Source: Alcaligenes endophyticus (GTDB lineage Bacteria > Pseudomonadota > Gammaproteobacteria > Burkholderiales > Burkholderiaceae_B). Taken from it: 64,000 bases of DNA. Under the pieces are notes generated by a model, which was given only the letters and a program-made list of their open reading frames with translations, had not been told where the DNA came from and ran no database searches. The stretch is taken from contig NZ_JAPKND010000001.1 in assembly GCF_026344035.1 (NCBI RefSeq), forward strand, positions 434,001 through 498,000. The letters are read 5' to 3'. Shown here piece after piece: positions 10,037-18,898 of this stretch (position 1 is the stretch's first letter; each line of letters opens with the position of its first letter). Both the position numbers and the translations under genes were made by a program.

Positions 10037-10876
10037 TTACCGCCAGCTTAAGCCTGAGACTATCCCCAAACTGGCCTCGGTGCCATTTAAGGTATACATA
10101 TGCAAACCGGGCGCTCCACCATCGAGCAAGTCTTGGCATAGCCGGCTAACAACATCAATGCCAAACGCACGGATAGAAGCCCTGTCGTCACCAAAGTCAG
10201 CCAGCCGTTGCCGAATCCAGCGTGGAACATCCGCGCCGCACATATTGGAAAATCGCAATAGCTGGGTCGAATTAGTAATGGGCATAATGCCTGGGGTAAT
10301 AGGAATGTCCAGCCCTCTGGCTTGCACCCTGGCCACAAAGTCGAAGTAAGCTTGCGCATTGAAAAAGTACTGAGTAATCGCACTGTTTGCGCCAGCCTTC
10401 ACCTTGTGAACAAAGTGATCAATATCTTGCGCCAAGCTATTGGCCTCGGGATGCATTTCAGGATAAGCGGCCACCTCGAGGTGAAAAGTATCACCGCTAT
10501 ACTCACGAATAAATTTCACTAAATCACTCGCGTAACGTAACTCACCTGTTACGCCCCCCATCCCGGAAGGCAAGTCTCCTCGCAAGGCAACAATACGTTT
10601 TACCCCGACCTGCTGGTATTCATCCAACAACTGAGTCAGCTCTTCGCGGCCAGCACCCATACAGGACAAGTGCGGAGCCACATCAAAACCTAAGTTTTGC
10701 AAAGTGCGCACGGTACCAGAGGTGCCGGAGCGGGTAGAACCCCCCGCTCCAAATGTTACGCTGACATAAGCTGGGCGCAAACTTTGCAACGTTTTCGCTG
10801 AGCGCACTAGCTTTTCCTGCGCTTCTGTATCACGCGGGGGAAAAAACTCGAGACTCAGCGTTTGCTTTGTTGTCAT
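10037..10876 (-). CDS. metF: 5,10-methylenetetrahydrofolate reductase
   Basis: FAD-dependent reduction of methylene-THF to 5-methyl-THF, the methyl donor for methionine synthesis. 279 residues, usual for bacterial MetF. Signatures: LEFFPPRD at 9-16, VSVTFGAGGSTR near 39-50, PHLSCMG near 68, the RIVALRGDLP flavin-contacting region near 95-104, and ITQYFFNAQAYFDFV near 168-182. Its ATG overlaps the stop of the upstream holin-like gene by 4 bases, so the two are translationally coupled. It belongs functionally with ahcY and metK in the same strand block. Confidence 0.95.
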   Translation of the reverse strand: MTTKQTLSLEFFPPRDTEAQEKLVRSAKTLQSLRPAYVSVTFGAGGSTRSGTSGTVRTLQNLGFDVAPHLSCMGAGREELTQLLDEYQQVGVKRIVALRGDLPSGMGGVTGELRYASDLVKFIREYSGDTFHLEVAAYPEMHPEANSLAQDIDHFVHKVKAGANSAITQYFFNAQAYFDFVARVQARGLDIPITPGIMPITNSTQLLRFSNMCGADVPRWIRQRLADFGDDRASIRAFGIDVVSRLCQDLLDGGAPGLHMYTLNGTEASLGIVSGLSWR

Positions 10877-11214
10877 TTCTGTACAAGCCCAATCAATAAG
10901 CCCGAAACAAGGCTATAAATAATGGCACCCAACACAGCCCACCAGAAACCATTGACGACAAAGCCTTTAATAATCGACCCTGCGAGCCAAAATACCAAGG
11001 CATTGAGCACAAACAGGAATAGACCTAAGGTGACGATGGTAATGGGCAAAGTCAGCACAATTAAGATGGGCTTGACCAAGGCATTCAACAGACCCAATAA
11101 AATCGCGGCAATCAGTGCTGAACCAAACGATGCCACGGTAATGCCGGGCAACACATAAGCAACCACCAGTAAAGCAACAGCGTTCAAGATCCAAATGAGT
11201 AGTAATGAGGCCAT
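10873..11214 (-). CDS. Four-helix membrane protein, phage_holin_4_2 (YvlD-like) family
   Basis: 113 residues and four hydrophobic helices. The layout matches the family Pfam names phage_holin_4_2, which despite its name is mostly chromosomal and of unknown function: a first helix ending in VAYVLPGI, the conserved LLGLLNALVKPILIVLTLPITIVTLGLF split over two helices, and a glycine-rich end. It sits between ahcY and metF on the same strand and overlaps metF by 4 bases. Such genes are often found with metF/ahcY in Burkholderiales, as far as I recall; a direct role in the methyl cycle is not established. Confidence 0.8.
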   Translation of the reverse strand: MASLLLIWILNAVALLVVAYVLPGITVASFGSALIAAILLGLLNALVKPILIVLTLPITIVTLGLFLFVLNALVFWLAGSIIKGFVVNGFWWAVLGAIIYSLVSGLLIGLVQK

Positions 11215-11249
11215 GGTATGACTCCTAAAGTGTGTGGGTGCACATCGAT

Positions 11250-12650
11250 TTAATAACGGTAGTGATCTGCCTTAAATGGCCCCTGAACAGGCACGTCAAT
11301 ATAATTGGCCTGCTCTGGGGTAAGGGTAGTCAGCTTCACGCCTAGCTTATTCAAATGCAGACGAGCTACTTTTTCGTCTAAATGCTTAGGCAGAACATAT
11401 ACTTTACCTGTTTCATACTGATTACCACGCGTAAATAGCTCGATCTGTGCAATGGTTTGGTTAGTAAATGATGCAGACATCACAAACGAAGGGTGCCCAG
11501 TAGCACAACCTAAGTTCACTAAGCGACCTTTAGCGAGCAGGATAATACGTTTGCCGTCAGGGAAAATAACATGATCAACCTGCGGCTTAATCTCTTCCCA
11601 CTCTAGATCTTCCAAGGACGCCACGTCGATCTCGTTATCAAAGTGACCAATATTGCAAACAATAGCCTGATCTTTCATGCGTTCCATGTGCGAGCGATCA
11701 ATGACATGGTAATTGCCCGTAGCGGTAACAAAAATATCGGCTTTATCGGCGGCTTCCTCCATGGTCACTACACGATAACCTTCCATAGAGGCCTGCAAGG
11801 CGCAAATGGGGTCCACTTCAGTCACCCATACTTGCGCACGTAACGCCACTAAGGCCTGGGCACACCCTTTACCGACATCGCCAAAACCGCAAACGACCGC
11901 AATTTTACCTGCCACCATAACGTCAGTGGCACGCTTGATACCATCCACCAAGGACTCGCGGCACCCATACAGGTTGTCAAACTTGGACTTCGTTACTGAG
12001 TCATTGACGTTAATCGCTGGGAAGGCCAGTTCGCCTTTACGCGCCATTTGGTACAAACGCTGTACACCTGTGGTCGTTTCTTCGGTTACGCCCTGAATCT
12101 GCGCTAAACGAGTGGAGTACCAGCTACCGTCAGTTTGCAGGCGTGCGCGTATCGAGGCGTACAAAGCACGCTCCTCTTCGCTGCTAGGGTTGTCTAATAC
12201 GCTTAGGTCCTTCTCTGCCTTGGCGCCCAAGTGCAATAGCACCGTGGCGTCACCACCATCGTCCAAAATCATATTGGCCTGTTCGCCGGGCCAATTGAAT
12301 ATTTCATGGGCGTATTCCCAGTACTCCGCTAGGGTTTCGCCTTTCACGGCAAATACAGGAATGTTGCGTGCAGCAATTGCTGCAGCCGCGTGATCTTGAG
12401 TGGAGAAAATATTGCATGAAGCCCAGCGCACTTCGGCACCCAAAGCCACTAGCGTCTCGATGAGCACGCCTGTTTGGATCGTCATATGCAAACTACCGGC
12501 GATACGCGCGCCCTTTAGGGGCTGAGAGGCAGCATACTCTTGCCGTGTTGCCATCAGGCCTGGCATTTCAGTTTCAGCGACGGCAAGCTCTCGGCGTCCC
12601 CAGTCAGCTAAAGAAATATCAGCAATTTTGTAATCGGAAAAAGTCGTCAC
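11250..12650 (-). CDS. ahcY: S-adenosylhomocysteine hydrolase
   Basis: NAD-dependent, reversible hydrolysis of SAH to adenosine and homocysteine, removing the product inhibitor of methyltransferases. 466 residues from a GTG at 12650, preceded by CGGAG 8 bases upstream. An in-frame GTG at 12677 adds 9 unlikely residues. Signatures: [16 protein letters not shown] near 18-33, [11 protein letters not shown] near 53-63, the NAD site [10 protein letters not shown] near 254-263, and the conserved C-terminal KADHYRY. Expression is probably controlled by the SAH riboswitch just upstream. The holin-like gene and metF follow on the same strand. Confidence 0.97.
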   Translation of the reverse strand: MTTFSDYKIADISLADWGRRELAVAETEMPGLMATRQEYAASQPLKGARIAGSLHMTIQTGVLIETLVALGAEVRWASCNIFSTQDHAAAAIAARNIPVFAVKGETLAEYWEYAHEIFNWPGEQANMILDDGGDATVLLHLGAKAEKDLSVLDNPSSEEERALYASIRARLQTDGSWYSTRLAQIQGVTEETTTGVQRLYQMARKGELAFPAINVNDSVTKSKFDNLYGCRESLVDGIKRATDVMVAGKIAVVCGFGDVGKGCAQALVALRAQVWVTEVDPICALQASMEGYRVVTMEEAADKADIFVTATGNYHVIDRSHMERMKDQAIVCNIGHFDNEIDVASLEDLEWEEIKPQVDHVIFPDGKRIILLAKGRLVNLGCATGHPSFVMSASFTNQTIAQIELFTRGNQYETGKVYVLPKHLDEKVARLHLNKLGVKLTTLTPEQANYIDVPVQGPFKADHYRY

Positions 12651-12725
12651 AGTTTGAGCTCCGGTAAAACGGCACACAGACTGCTAGAGAGATAACACCC
12701 GCCGTCAGCCTGCTATGCAAGTAAT

Positions 12726-12818
12726 GGCGAGCGTAGTTTGTAAAGGTAATGAACCTGACGCGCCCTGAGCCTGGCAAATCAACATCGTATTGATTCGTCG
12801 CAACGCTCCTCAGGGACG
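12726..12818 (-). promoter_or_regulatory. SAH riboswitch in the ahcY leader
   Basis: On the minus strand, CCCTGAG (12815-12809) pairs with CTCAGGG (12769-12763) to form P1. It is followed at once by GAGCGTTGCGAC, the conserved SAH-riboswitch core. An 8-bp hairpin follows (CGAATCAA with TTGATTTG), then GCCAGGCTC, the other invariant core strand. GAGCGT can pair with ACGCTC (12734-12729), giving the known pseudoknot. This class binds S-adenosylhomocysteine and turns ahcY on. About 75 bases separate it from the ahcY start; an ACGGC/GCCGT pair there could form the expression platform (inference). Confidence 0.92.
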
Positions 12819-12890
12819 TTGAAATAATGCTAGGTATTGTACTCGTTTCACCTACAAATGGGAGCAGCCCTTGTAAGAAAAACACATATC

Positions 12891-13121
12891 CTAATATTTA
12901 TTACGCCGTGGATAGCCCTGCTCGGTAATGCGCTCCCACACCAGATCTTTTTCGTCTTGGTTCATAAATACCCAATTCGCCACTTCCATTGCGGTACGCC
13001 CACAACCGCGGCAAACATCGTCATACAGGGTCGAACAGACCGCTACGCAAGGCGAATCACGACGCGTGGCTTTATAATCTTCGCCAGCGGTGGGCAAGGA
13101 GGACATCAATACTCTAGACAT
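12891..13121 (-). CDS. DUF1289 family small cysteine-rich protein
   Basis: 76 residues. The core SPCVAVCSTLYDDVCRGCGRTAMEVANW (residues 23-50) is the DUF1289 signature: four cysteines in a CxxxC...CxxC pattern, expected to bind a metal, probably zinc or iron. Function is unknown in the family. It lies between metK and the ahcY riboswitch on the same strand, after the metK terminator. ATG 13121 is used; an in-frame ATG at 13106 is an alternative, and neither has a strong ribosome site. Confidence 0.8.
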   Translation of the reverse strand: MSRVLMSSLPTAGEDYKATRRDSPCVAVCSTLYDDVCRGCGRTAMEVANWVFMNQDEKDLVWERITEQGYPRRNKY

Positions 13122-13179
13122 AAATCAATCATAGCACCCCTCTACCCAAAGCCTGTGCTTAACCCTTGTACCCAAGATG

Positions 13180-13215
13180 AAAAAAGGCCGACACCCGCAC
13201 TGGGGCAGCAGCCTT
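13180..13215 (-). terminator. Intrinsic terminator after metK
   Basis: On the minus strand an AAGGC...GCCTT-based stem with an inner CCC/GGG pairing (13215-13184) runs into six T (13185-13180). It starts 17 bases after the metK stop. Confidence 0.75.
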
Positions 13216-13231
13216 CGAAAAACCGTAGTAG

Positions 13232-14395
13232 TTAAATAGACTGACGCAGCAAATGCGCCTTGTCGGTAGCTTCCCAACTGAACTCCGGCTCGTTGCGGCC
13301 AAAGTGACCATAAGCAGCCGTTTTGGAGTAAATCGGACGCAGCAAATCCAACATATTGATAATGCCTTTAGGACGCAAATCAAAATGCTCACGCACTAGC
13401 AGGGCAAGCTGCTCATCGGAAACCACCCCGGTGCCTTCCGTATAAATCGTGATATTGATAGGCTCAGCCACGCCGATTGCGTAGCTCAGTTGCACTTGAC
13501 ATTGACGTGCCAAACCAGCGGCGACAATATTTTTTGCCACATAACGCGCGGCATAGGCAGCGGAACGGTCAACTTTGGAAGGGTCTTTACCCGAAAAAGC
13601 GCCCCCCCCATGAGGGCAAGCGCCACCGTACGTATCAACAATAATTTTACGGCCGGTTAAACCACAATCACCTTGCGGCCCACCAATCACAAACTTACCC
13701 GTAGGATTGACTAAAAAGCGGGTTTTAGCGCCCAGCAAATCCTCTGGAATACTTGGCTTAATGATATGTTCGATCACCGCTTCCCGGATTTCTTCTTGAG
13801 AAACCTCAGGCGCGTGCTGAGTAGACAATACAATGGTGTCGACTTCCACCGGCCGTCCATCGACGTAGCGAAAAGTGACCTGAGACTTGGCATCCGGACG
13901 CAACCAGCTCAAGCGACCATCTTTGCGCAACTCACTTTGACGCTGGACTAAGCGGTGAGCATACCAAATGGGAGCTGGCATTAAATCAGGTGTTTCATCG
14001 CAAGCATAACCAAACATCAACCCTTGGTCGCCAGCGCCTTGATTGAGGATTTCCGCCTCGTCACGGTCTACACCCTGAGCAATATCAGGAGACTGCTTGT
14101 CGTACGCTACCAATACCGCGCACGATTTGTAATCAATACCATAATCGCCATTGTCATAGCCTATTTTCTTGATCGTATCGCGAGCCACTTGGATGTAATC
14201 CACATTGGCGGTGGTGGTAATTTCACCAGCGAGTACAATTAATCCAGTATTGCATAGGGTTTCGGCTGCTACTCGCGAATGAGGATCTTGAGTAAAAATG
14301 GCATCTAAAATCGCATCAGAGACTTGGTCAGCCACTTTATCCGGATGACCTTCAGAGACAGACTCAGAAGTGAATAGGAAGTCATTATTAATCAC
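13232..14395 (-). CDS. metK: S-adenosylmethionine synthetase
   Basis: Makes SAM from methionine and ATP. 387 residues. Signatures: [13 protein letters not shown] (12-24), the hexapeptide-like [12 protein letters not shown] (120-131), and [16 protein letters not shown] near 264-279. The start is GTG at 14395 ([13 protein letters not shown]), with AAAGG 9 bases upstream inside a folded leader (14399-14460). The gene is divergent from the acyltransferase gene at 14634 and ends at a good terminator before DUF1289 and ahcY. Confidence 0.97.
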   Translation of the reverse strand: MINNDFLFTSESVSEGHPDKVADQVSDAILDAIFTQDPHSRVAAETLCNTGLIVLAGEITTTANVDYIQVARDTIKKIGYDNGDYGIDYKSCAVLVAYDKQSPDIAQGVDRDEAEILNQGAGDQGLMFGYACDETPDLMPAPIWYAHRLVQRQSELRKDGRLSWLRPDAKSQVTFRYVDGRPVEVDTIVLSTQHAPEVSQEEIREAVIEHIIKPSIPEDLLGAKTRFLVNPTGKFVIGGPQGDCGLTGRKIIVDTYGGACPHGGGAFSGKDPSKVDRSAAYAARYVAKNIVAAGLARQCQVQLSYAIGVAEPINITIYTEGTGVVSDEQLALLVREHFDLRPKGIINMLDLLRPIYSKTAAYGHFGRNEPEFSWEATDKAHLLRQSI

Positions 14396-14398
14396 AGT

Positions 14399-14460
14399 GG
14401 TGCACCTTTACGCATGCCTGTTTCATGGCAGGCTTGTTTAATTAAAAATGGCGTAGCACC
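14399..14460 (-). promoter_or_regulatory. Folded leader upstream of metK, unassigned
   Basis: Read on the minus strand, three nested helices are possible. GGTGC (14460-14456) pairs with GCACC (14403-14399), ACGC (14454-14451) pairs with GCGT (14413-14410), and GCCTG/CAGGC (14433-14429 with 14420-14416) caps a hairpin. The AAAGG ribosome site (14409-14405) lies in the asymmetric loop between the two outer helices, so folding could hide it. I do not recognise a known riboswitch class here. The fold is seen by base pairing only. Confidence 0.4.
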
Positions 14461-14633
14461 TCGGGACCACCAACGTAATTTAAAAGTCGATACGGGGCGC
14501 GACGCTTTAGCGGTATTTACGGGCCTAGCCCATCGCTCCGCAAGTTGTCGTTTAACTCAGCGATACAATGCATTTTAAGCGAAAATAGCGTTTAGTTTAA
14601 GAGTAACCACTTTTCTGGGAGTGCTGAGGCCTC

Positions 14634-15497
14634 ATGTTGCTACTACTATTGCGACTAATTGCCCGTCTGCCGTTATCGTTATTGCACCGGATAGGACGCC
14701 TTATCGGCCTGCTAGTATACGCATTTCCCGGCAAATACCGCCAACGTCTGCAAAAAAACTGTCAGCAAGCCGGCTACGACTCCCCGGCTTTCTTTCGTCA
14801 AGCCGCTGCCGAAACAGGCGCCATGATTATGGAAACTCCCAAAATCTGGTTGCGTACGCAAGACAGTCTAGCGCTCTGTCAGAGTGACGATGAGGCGGTT
14901 GTGCATCAAGCCTTAGCAGAAAATCGCGGAATTTTGTACCTGACACCTCACTTAGGAAGCTTTGAAATCACGGCCCGATTTTTGCTCAAACATGGCCCCT
15001 TAACGGTGATGTTCAGGCCGCCTCGACAAGCTTTTCTCGAACCGGTGATGGTTGCCGCTAGGGAATTGCCTCAATTACATGCCGTTCCTGCCAACATGCG
15101 CGGCGTACGCGAGTTTGTTAAAGCTCTGCGCCAGGGGCGAGCAGTAGGCATGTTGCCCGACCAAGTCCCTAGTGGCGGGGACGGCACTTGGGCCCCTTTT
15201 TTCAAGCGGCCTGCTCTTACCATGACTTTAGCGGGAAAACTGGCCTTACAAGCGCAAGTGCCGGTGGTACTAACAGCGGGTGAGCGCTTACCTAAGGGGC
15301 AAGGCTGGCGCATACATTATTTGCGCTTGCCTGAGCCCTACCCTAAAGACCAGGCCGCCATGGCAGCACTCATTAATGCATCCATGGAAATCTTGATACG
15401 CCGTTTTCCTACCCAGTATTTGTGGAGCTATAACCGCTACAAGGTGCCTCACGATGCGCCGCCCCTCCCTGACGTACAACGCTATGAAACTGAATAA
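14634..15497 (+). CDS. Lipid A biosynthesis acyltransferase, LpxL/HtrB family (first copy)
   Basis: 287 residues with an N-terminal membrane anchor (MLLLLLRLIARLPLSLL). Family features: the catalytic HxxxxE-type motif HLGSFE near residue 104, then FRPPRQ near 126, GMLPDQVPSGGDG near 170-182 and the C-terminal TQYLWSYNRYK. The family adds secondary acyl chains to Kdo2-lipid IVA at the inner membrane. Two adjacent homologues are also known in Bordetella (lpxL1/lpxL2); which copy adds which chain is not readable here. GAGG lies 4 bases before the ATG. Its last 14 bases overlap the next gene's start. Confidence 0.87.
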   Translation: MLLLLLRLIARLPLSLLHRIGRLIGLLVYAFPGKYRQRLQKNCQQAGYDSPAFFRQAAAETGAMIMETPKIWLRTQDSLALCQSDDEAVVHQALAENRGILYLTPHLGSFEITARFLLKHGPLTVMFRPPRQAFLEPVMVAARELPQLHAVPANMRGVREFVKALRQGRAVGMLPDQVPSGGDGTWAPFFKRPALTMTLAGKLALQAQVPVVLTAGERLPKGQGWRIHYLRLPEPYPKDQAAMAALINASMEILIRRFPTQYLWSYNRYKVPHDAPPLPDVQRYETE

Positions 15498-16371
15498 ATA
15501 CCCCCTCTTAAAACGACTGTTTCGTTACTTCGGCCACTGCTCCACTGCGACTCGTTTACGCTGGGGAGCTGCACTGGGCTGGTTAATCCCACGCGTAGCT
15601 CGTCGTCGAGCACAAATTGTGCACACTAACTTAGCCCTCTGTTTTCCCGAGGTGGACCAAGACACCCGTGATCGATGGCAACAAAAGCACTTCCGTTTGC
15701 TGGGGCAATCACTGATAGATCGAGGTTTATTATGGTTCGGCCTAGAATCCACCATTCTCAACACCGTCGCACTTCAAGGCTTGCATCATATTGAAGAAGC
15801 ATTGGCGGCTAACAAGCGTGTGCTGCTACTCGTCCCACATTTCGTTAGCATGGACGCCGTCGGCACTCGCCTGTCTATGTCTATCGATCCATTGGCGTGT
15901 TTTTTTGCTCGCCAATCTGACCCTGATGTAGACAGGCTTGTCTTTGAAGGCCGCAGTCGCTTTACCAGTTATCCACTTATGGACAGAAAAAAAGGCATAC
16001 GTCAGCTCGTACGCGCCCTGCATGAAGGGGCACCGGTCTTTTACTTACCCGATATGGACTTTGGAATCGCAGGCAGTATATTCACACCCTTTTTTGGTGT
16101 ACCCGCCGCCACTTTGCTCACTACGGCCCAAATAGCGGCCAAGCAAGATGCCGTCGTCATCCCGGTGATAGGTCGCCTTAATATAGAAACTGGGCAATAC
16201 ACCACGGAAGTCATGCCTCCATTAGAGGACTTTCCTGGGCCAGACCCCGAAATAGCGACGGCGCGTATTAACTCCTTAATTGAAGACTGCATACGCGTCG
16301 ACCCAACCCAGTATTATTGGGTACACCGACGCTTTAAAACCCGTCCAGAGGGCGAGGAACGCATTTACTAA
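15484..16371 (+). CDS. Lipid A biosynthesis acyltransferase, LpxL/HtrB family (second copy)
   Basis: 295 residues from ATG 15484, inside the end of the preceding gene (14-base overlap). An in-frame ATG at 15454 would add ten residues that only mirror the upstream gene. Closer to classical LpxL than the first copy: HFVSMD supplies the HxxxxD catalytic dyad near residue 119, followed by FFARQSDP, FYLPDMDFG and the C-terminal TQYYWVHRRFKTRPEGE. The overlap implies translational coupling, so both acyltransferases are made together. dapF starts one base after its stop. Confidence 0.88.
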   Translation: MKLNKYPLLKRLFRYFGHCSTATRLRWGAALGWLIPRVARRRAQIVHTNLALCFPEVDQDTRDRWQQKHFRLLGQSLIDRGLLWFGLESTILNTVALQGLHHIEEALAANKRVLLLVPHFVSMDAVGTRLSMSIDPLACFFARQSDPDVDRLVFEGRSRFTSYPLMDRKKGIRQLVRALHEGAPVFYLPDMDFGIAGSIFTPFFGVPAATLLTTAQIAAKQDAVVIPVIGRLNIETGQYTTEVMPPLEDFPGPDPEIATARINSLIEDCIRVDPTQYYWVHRRFKTRPEGEERIY

Positions 16372-16372
16372 C

Positions 16373-17272
16373 ATGAGCCATTCTTCTCCTATGAACCAGA
16401 TATGGCGTTTTAGCAAAATGCACGGCGCAGGAAATGACTTTGTCGTGCTTGATGGAGTACGGCAGGCCATCAAGCTAACGCCTGAACGTGCTAGAGCTTT
16501 AGCCAACAGACACTTGGGAATAGGAGCGGATCAAATTCTACTGGTTGAGCCCAGCCAACACCCTCAAGCGCACTTTCGTTATCGTATTTTTAATGCCAGC
16601 GGCCAAGAGGTTGAACATTGCGGGAATGGAGCTCGCTGTTTTGTACGCTTTGTACACGAGCAAGGCTTGTCAACGGCCAATCCACTGATAGCTGAAATTG
16701 CCGGCGGCTTAATTCAACTACACGACCACGCTGGGCAAGGCGTATGGGTAGACATGGGCCCCTGCGCTTTTACCCCGCAATCTGTGCACTTTGACTGCCA
16801 AGGCCTGCCCTACACCGCGATAGGACAAGATACCCTTTGGGAATTACCCATCAGCCCTGAGTTGGGCACACTAGCGATCTCCTTAGCGTCTATTTCTAAT
16901 CCTCATGCGGTTATGGTTGTTCGCGATACCGAGCACACCAAGGTGGAGCAGTTAGGCCCCTATATCGAATCTCACCCTCGTTTTGCACAAAAGGTGAATG
17001 TAGGCTTTATGCAAATTCTAGATTTGCATCACATTCGCTTACGCGTCTACGAACGGGGCGCAGGGGAAACCTTGGCTTGTGGCACGGGCGCTTGTGCCGC
17101 TGTACTCGTAGGCATACGACAAGGTTTACTGCAAAGCCCAGTCCAAGTACAAACGCGTGGGGGCACTCTGTGCGTACAATGGGAAGACAACAAATTAACC
17201 ATGAGTGGTCCGGTAGCCACTGTGTTTAGCGGTCAAATTGATATTGCACGTCTCACCGCCTCATCTTGTTAA
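16373..17272 (+). CDS. dapF: Diaminopimelate epimerase
   Basis: Interconverts LL- and meso-diaminopimelate for lysine and peptidoglycan synthesis, by a two-cysteine, cofactor-free mechanism. 299 residues from ATG 16373; ATG 16391 (MNQIWRFSKMHG) is the other candidate. Both catalytic cysteines are present: Cys83 in EHCGNGARC and Cys236 in LACGTGACA. The N-terminal FSKMHGAGNDFVVLD is diagnostic. The start is one base after the stop of the acyltransferase gene, in a plus-strand chain of five close or overlapping genes. Confidence 0.95.
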   Translation: MSHSSPMNQIWRFSKMHGAGNDFVVLDGVRQAIKLTPERARALANRHLGIGADQILLVEPSQHPQAHFRYRIFNASGQEVEHCGNGARCFVRFVHEQGLSTANPLIAEIAGGLIQLHDHAGQGVWVDMGPCAFTPQSVHFDCQGLPYTAIGQDTLWELPISPELGTLAISLASISNPHAVMVVRDTEHTKVEQLGPYIESHPRFAQKVNVGFMQILDLHHIRLRVYERGAGETLACGTGACAAVLVGIRQGLLQSPVQVQTRGGTLCVQWEDNKLTMSGPVATVFSGQIDIARLTASSC

Positions 17273-17289
17273 AAGGAAAGCGATTTGTC

Positions 17290-17943
17290 ATGGATACAGC
17301 ACCGACCTTAAGCGCTACACAAATCGCTGAGTTCTTGAAAACTCAGCCCGATTTTTTTCAACAGTATGCCGATATCTTTGCCGGCATGACGGTACCCCAC
17401 CCCCAGCACGCTAAAGCCATTTCTTTGGGTGAGCGACAAATACTAGTGCTCCGCGAAAAAAATAAGTACTTGGACAAGCAACTTAATACACTGCTACACA
17501 ATGCCCGGCGCAATGAAAAAATCAATCAACTGCTCCATCAATGGTATTGCCGTATGCTGGCCGAGCCCTCAGAGCAGGCTCTGCCCACACATATTTGCCA
17601 TAGCCTACAAGATATCTTTGAACTACCGATATGCAAGCTCGCGCTATGGGACCAAACCACTGACTACGCCGAGCTACGGCAGCATATACAAGAGCACAAC
17701 CGCGTCTATTGTGGCCCCGCGCACAGCGAGGCATGCTGGCAAGATCTACAAGATAACGCACTCTCCGTGGCTACTATCCCCCTCTTTCAGGGCGAAATAC
17801 TGCGTGGCGTCCTGTTGCTAGGCGCCAATGATGCCACTCGCTTTACACGCGACATGGATACCACTTTTTTAACGCAAATTGGCCAAATCTGTAGCGCCAC
17901 ATTGCAACGCCTGCCAGCAAACACTGATGAGCAAACCTCTTAA
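17290..17943 (+). CDS. DUF484 family protein (GAF-like fold)
   Basis: 218 residues from ATG 17290, preceded by AAAAGGAAAG. DUF484 proteins are almost always encoded directly before xerC, as here; their N-terminal segment (TQIAEFLKTQPDFFQQYADI) and the following coiled region (RQILVLREKNKYLDKQLNTLL) are typical. The C-terminal half is expected to be a GAF-type domain. Function is not established; context suggests a link to chromosome segregation or to XerC. The end overlaps the xerC start by 17 bases. Confidence 0.85.
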   Translation: MDTAPTLSATQIAEFLKTQPDFFQQYADIFAGMTVPHPQHAKAISLGERQILVLREKNKYLDKQLNTLLHNARRNEKINQLLHQWYCRMLAEPSEQALPTHICHSLQDIFELPICKLALWDQTTDYAELRQHIQEHNRVYCGPAHSEACWQDLQDNALSVATIPLFQGEILRGVLLLGANDATRFTRDMDTTFLTQIGQICSATLQRLPANTDEQTS

Positions 17944-18898
17944 CCCTAGCTTACCCAGCAGCATCCAAGAGTGGCTAGTGCATCTAGAGCAAGACCAGCG
18001 CTATTCACCGCACACTTTAAGCAACTACCACCGTGATCTGCGTCAACTCGTGACCTTATTCCCACACGTTCACCCAGACACCCTGCAAGAGGCTGAGCTG
18101 CGGCAAGGCTTGGCACAACTACACAAAGAAGGCATGGCGCCCCGTAGCCTAGCGCGTATATTGTCGGCTTGGCGCAGCTACTACCAATGGCGTAGTCTGC
18201 AAGAACACTGGCCACGCAACCCGGCTAGTGCACTTAAAGCACCACGCAGTCCCAAATCGTTACCCAAGGCGCTATCTATCGATCAGACCCAAGCGCTTCT
18301 AGACCGTAAAGGCCTACCCGCACCCGATCATGCTCAAGACAAGCGTGATCAGGCCATGTTCGAACTCTTTTACTCTTGCGGTCTGCGTTTAGCAGAGCTT
18401 GTCAGCCTAGATATGCATTACCGCAAAAGCCCACACTATGAGTCACAAAGCTGGCTGATACTAGATTCGCGGGAACTCTCGGTGCACGGCAAAGGGGGTA
18501 AGCGCCGCTTATTGCCTATAGGCGAACAGGCAGTAAAAGCATTGCAACAATGGTTAGCAGTGCGCGTTCAACTCGCCGGCCAACAAGCTAACCCGGACGC
18601 CGATGCAGCTCTGTTTTTAGGGGCTCGCGGAGCGCGCATTCATCCTCGTATTGTGCAACAGCGGCTAGAAAACATGGCACGGCAAGTCGGCCTTCCCATG
18701 CAAGTACACCCGCACAGCTTACGCCACAGCTTCGCCAGTCACCTATTACAGTCCTCGCAAGACTTACGCGCAGTACAAGAGTTATTAGGGCATAGCAATA
18801 TTTCCACTACCCAAATCTACACACGCTTAGATTTTCAGCACCTCGCCCACGTATACGATCAGGCTCATCCACGAGCCCGCCGTAAAAAAACCGACTAA
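17927..18898 (+). CDS. xerC: Tyrosine recombinase XerC
   Basis: 323 residues from ATG 17927. With XerD it resolves chromosome dimers at dif. N-terminal SAM-like DNA-binding domain (LEQDQRYSPHTLSNYHRDLRQL), then the catalytic set: Arg in SCGLRLAELVSL, HSLRHSFASHLL, LGHSNISTTQIYT with the histidine and the nucleophilic tyrosine near the end. Length is about 20 residues above E. coli XerC, with extra residues in 'DMHYRKSPHYESQSW'. It is a housekeeping gene and not a phage integrase: context is dapF-DUF484-xerC. Its stop overlaps the znuA stop by 4 bases, convergently. Confidence 0.95.
   Translation: MSKPLNPSLPSSIQEWLVHLEQDQRYSPHTLSNYHRDLRQLVTLFPHVHPDTLQEAELRQGLAQLHKEGMAPRSLARILSAWRSYYQWRSLQEHWPRNPASALKAPRSPKSLPKALSIDQTQALLDRKGLPAPDHAQDKRDQAMFELFYSCGLRLAELVSLDMHYRKSPHYESQSWLILDSRELSVHGKGGKRRLLPIGEQAVKALQQWLAVRVQLAGQQANPDADAALFLGARGARIHPRIVQQRLENMARQVGLPMQVHPHSLRHSFASHLLQSSQDLRAVQELLGHSNISTTQIYTRLDFQHLAHVYDQAHPRARRKKTD

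Noticed and set aside
10873-11214. Holin-family name suggesting a prophage
   Set aside because: The family is mostly chromosomal membrane proteins; neighbours are metF and ahcY and no phage gene is present.
17927-18898. Tyrosine recombinase as a sign of a mobile element
   Set aside because: It is housekeeping XerC in the dapF-DUF484-xerC context, with no att-like repeats or phage genes around.
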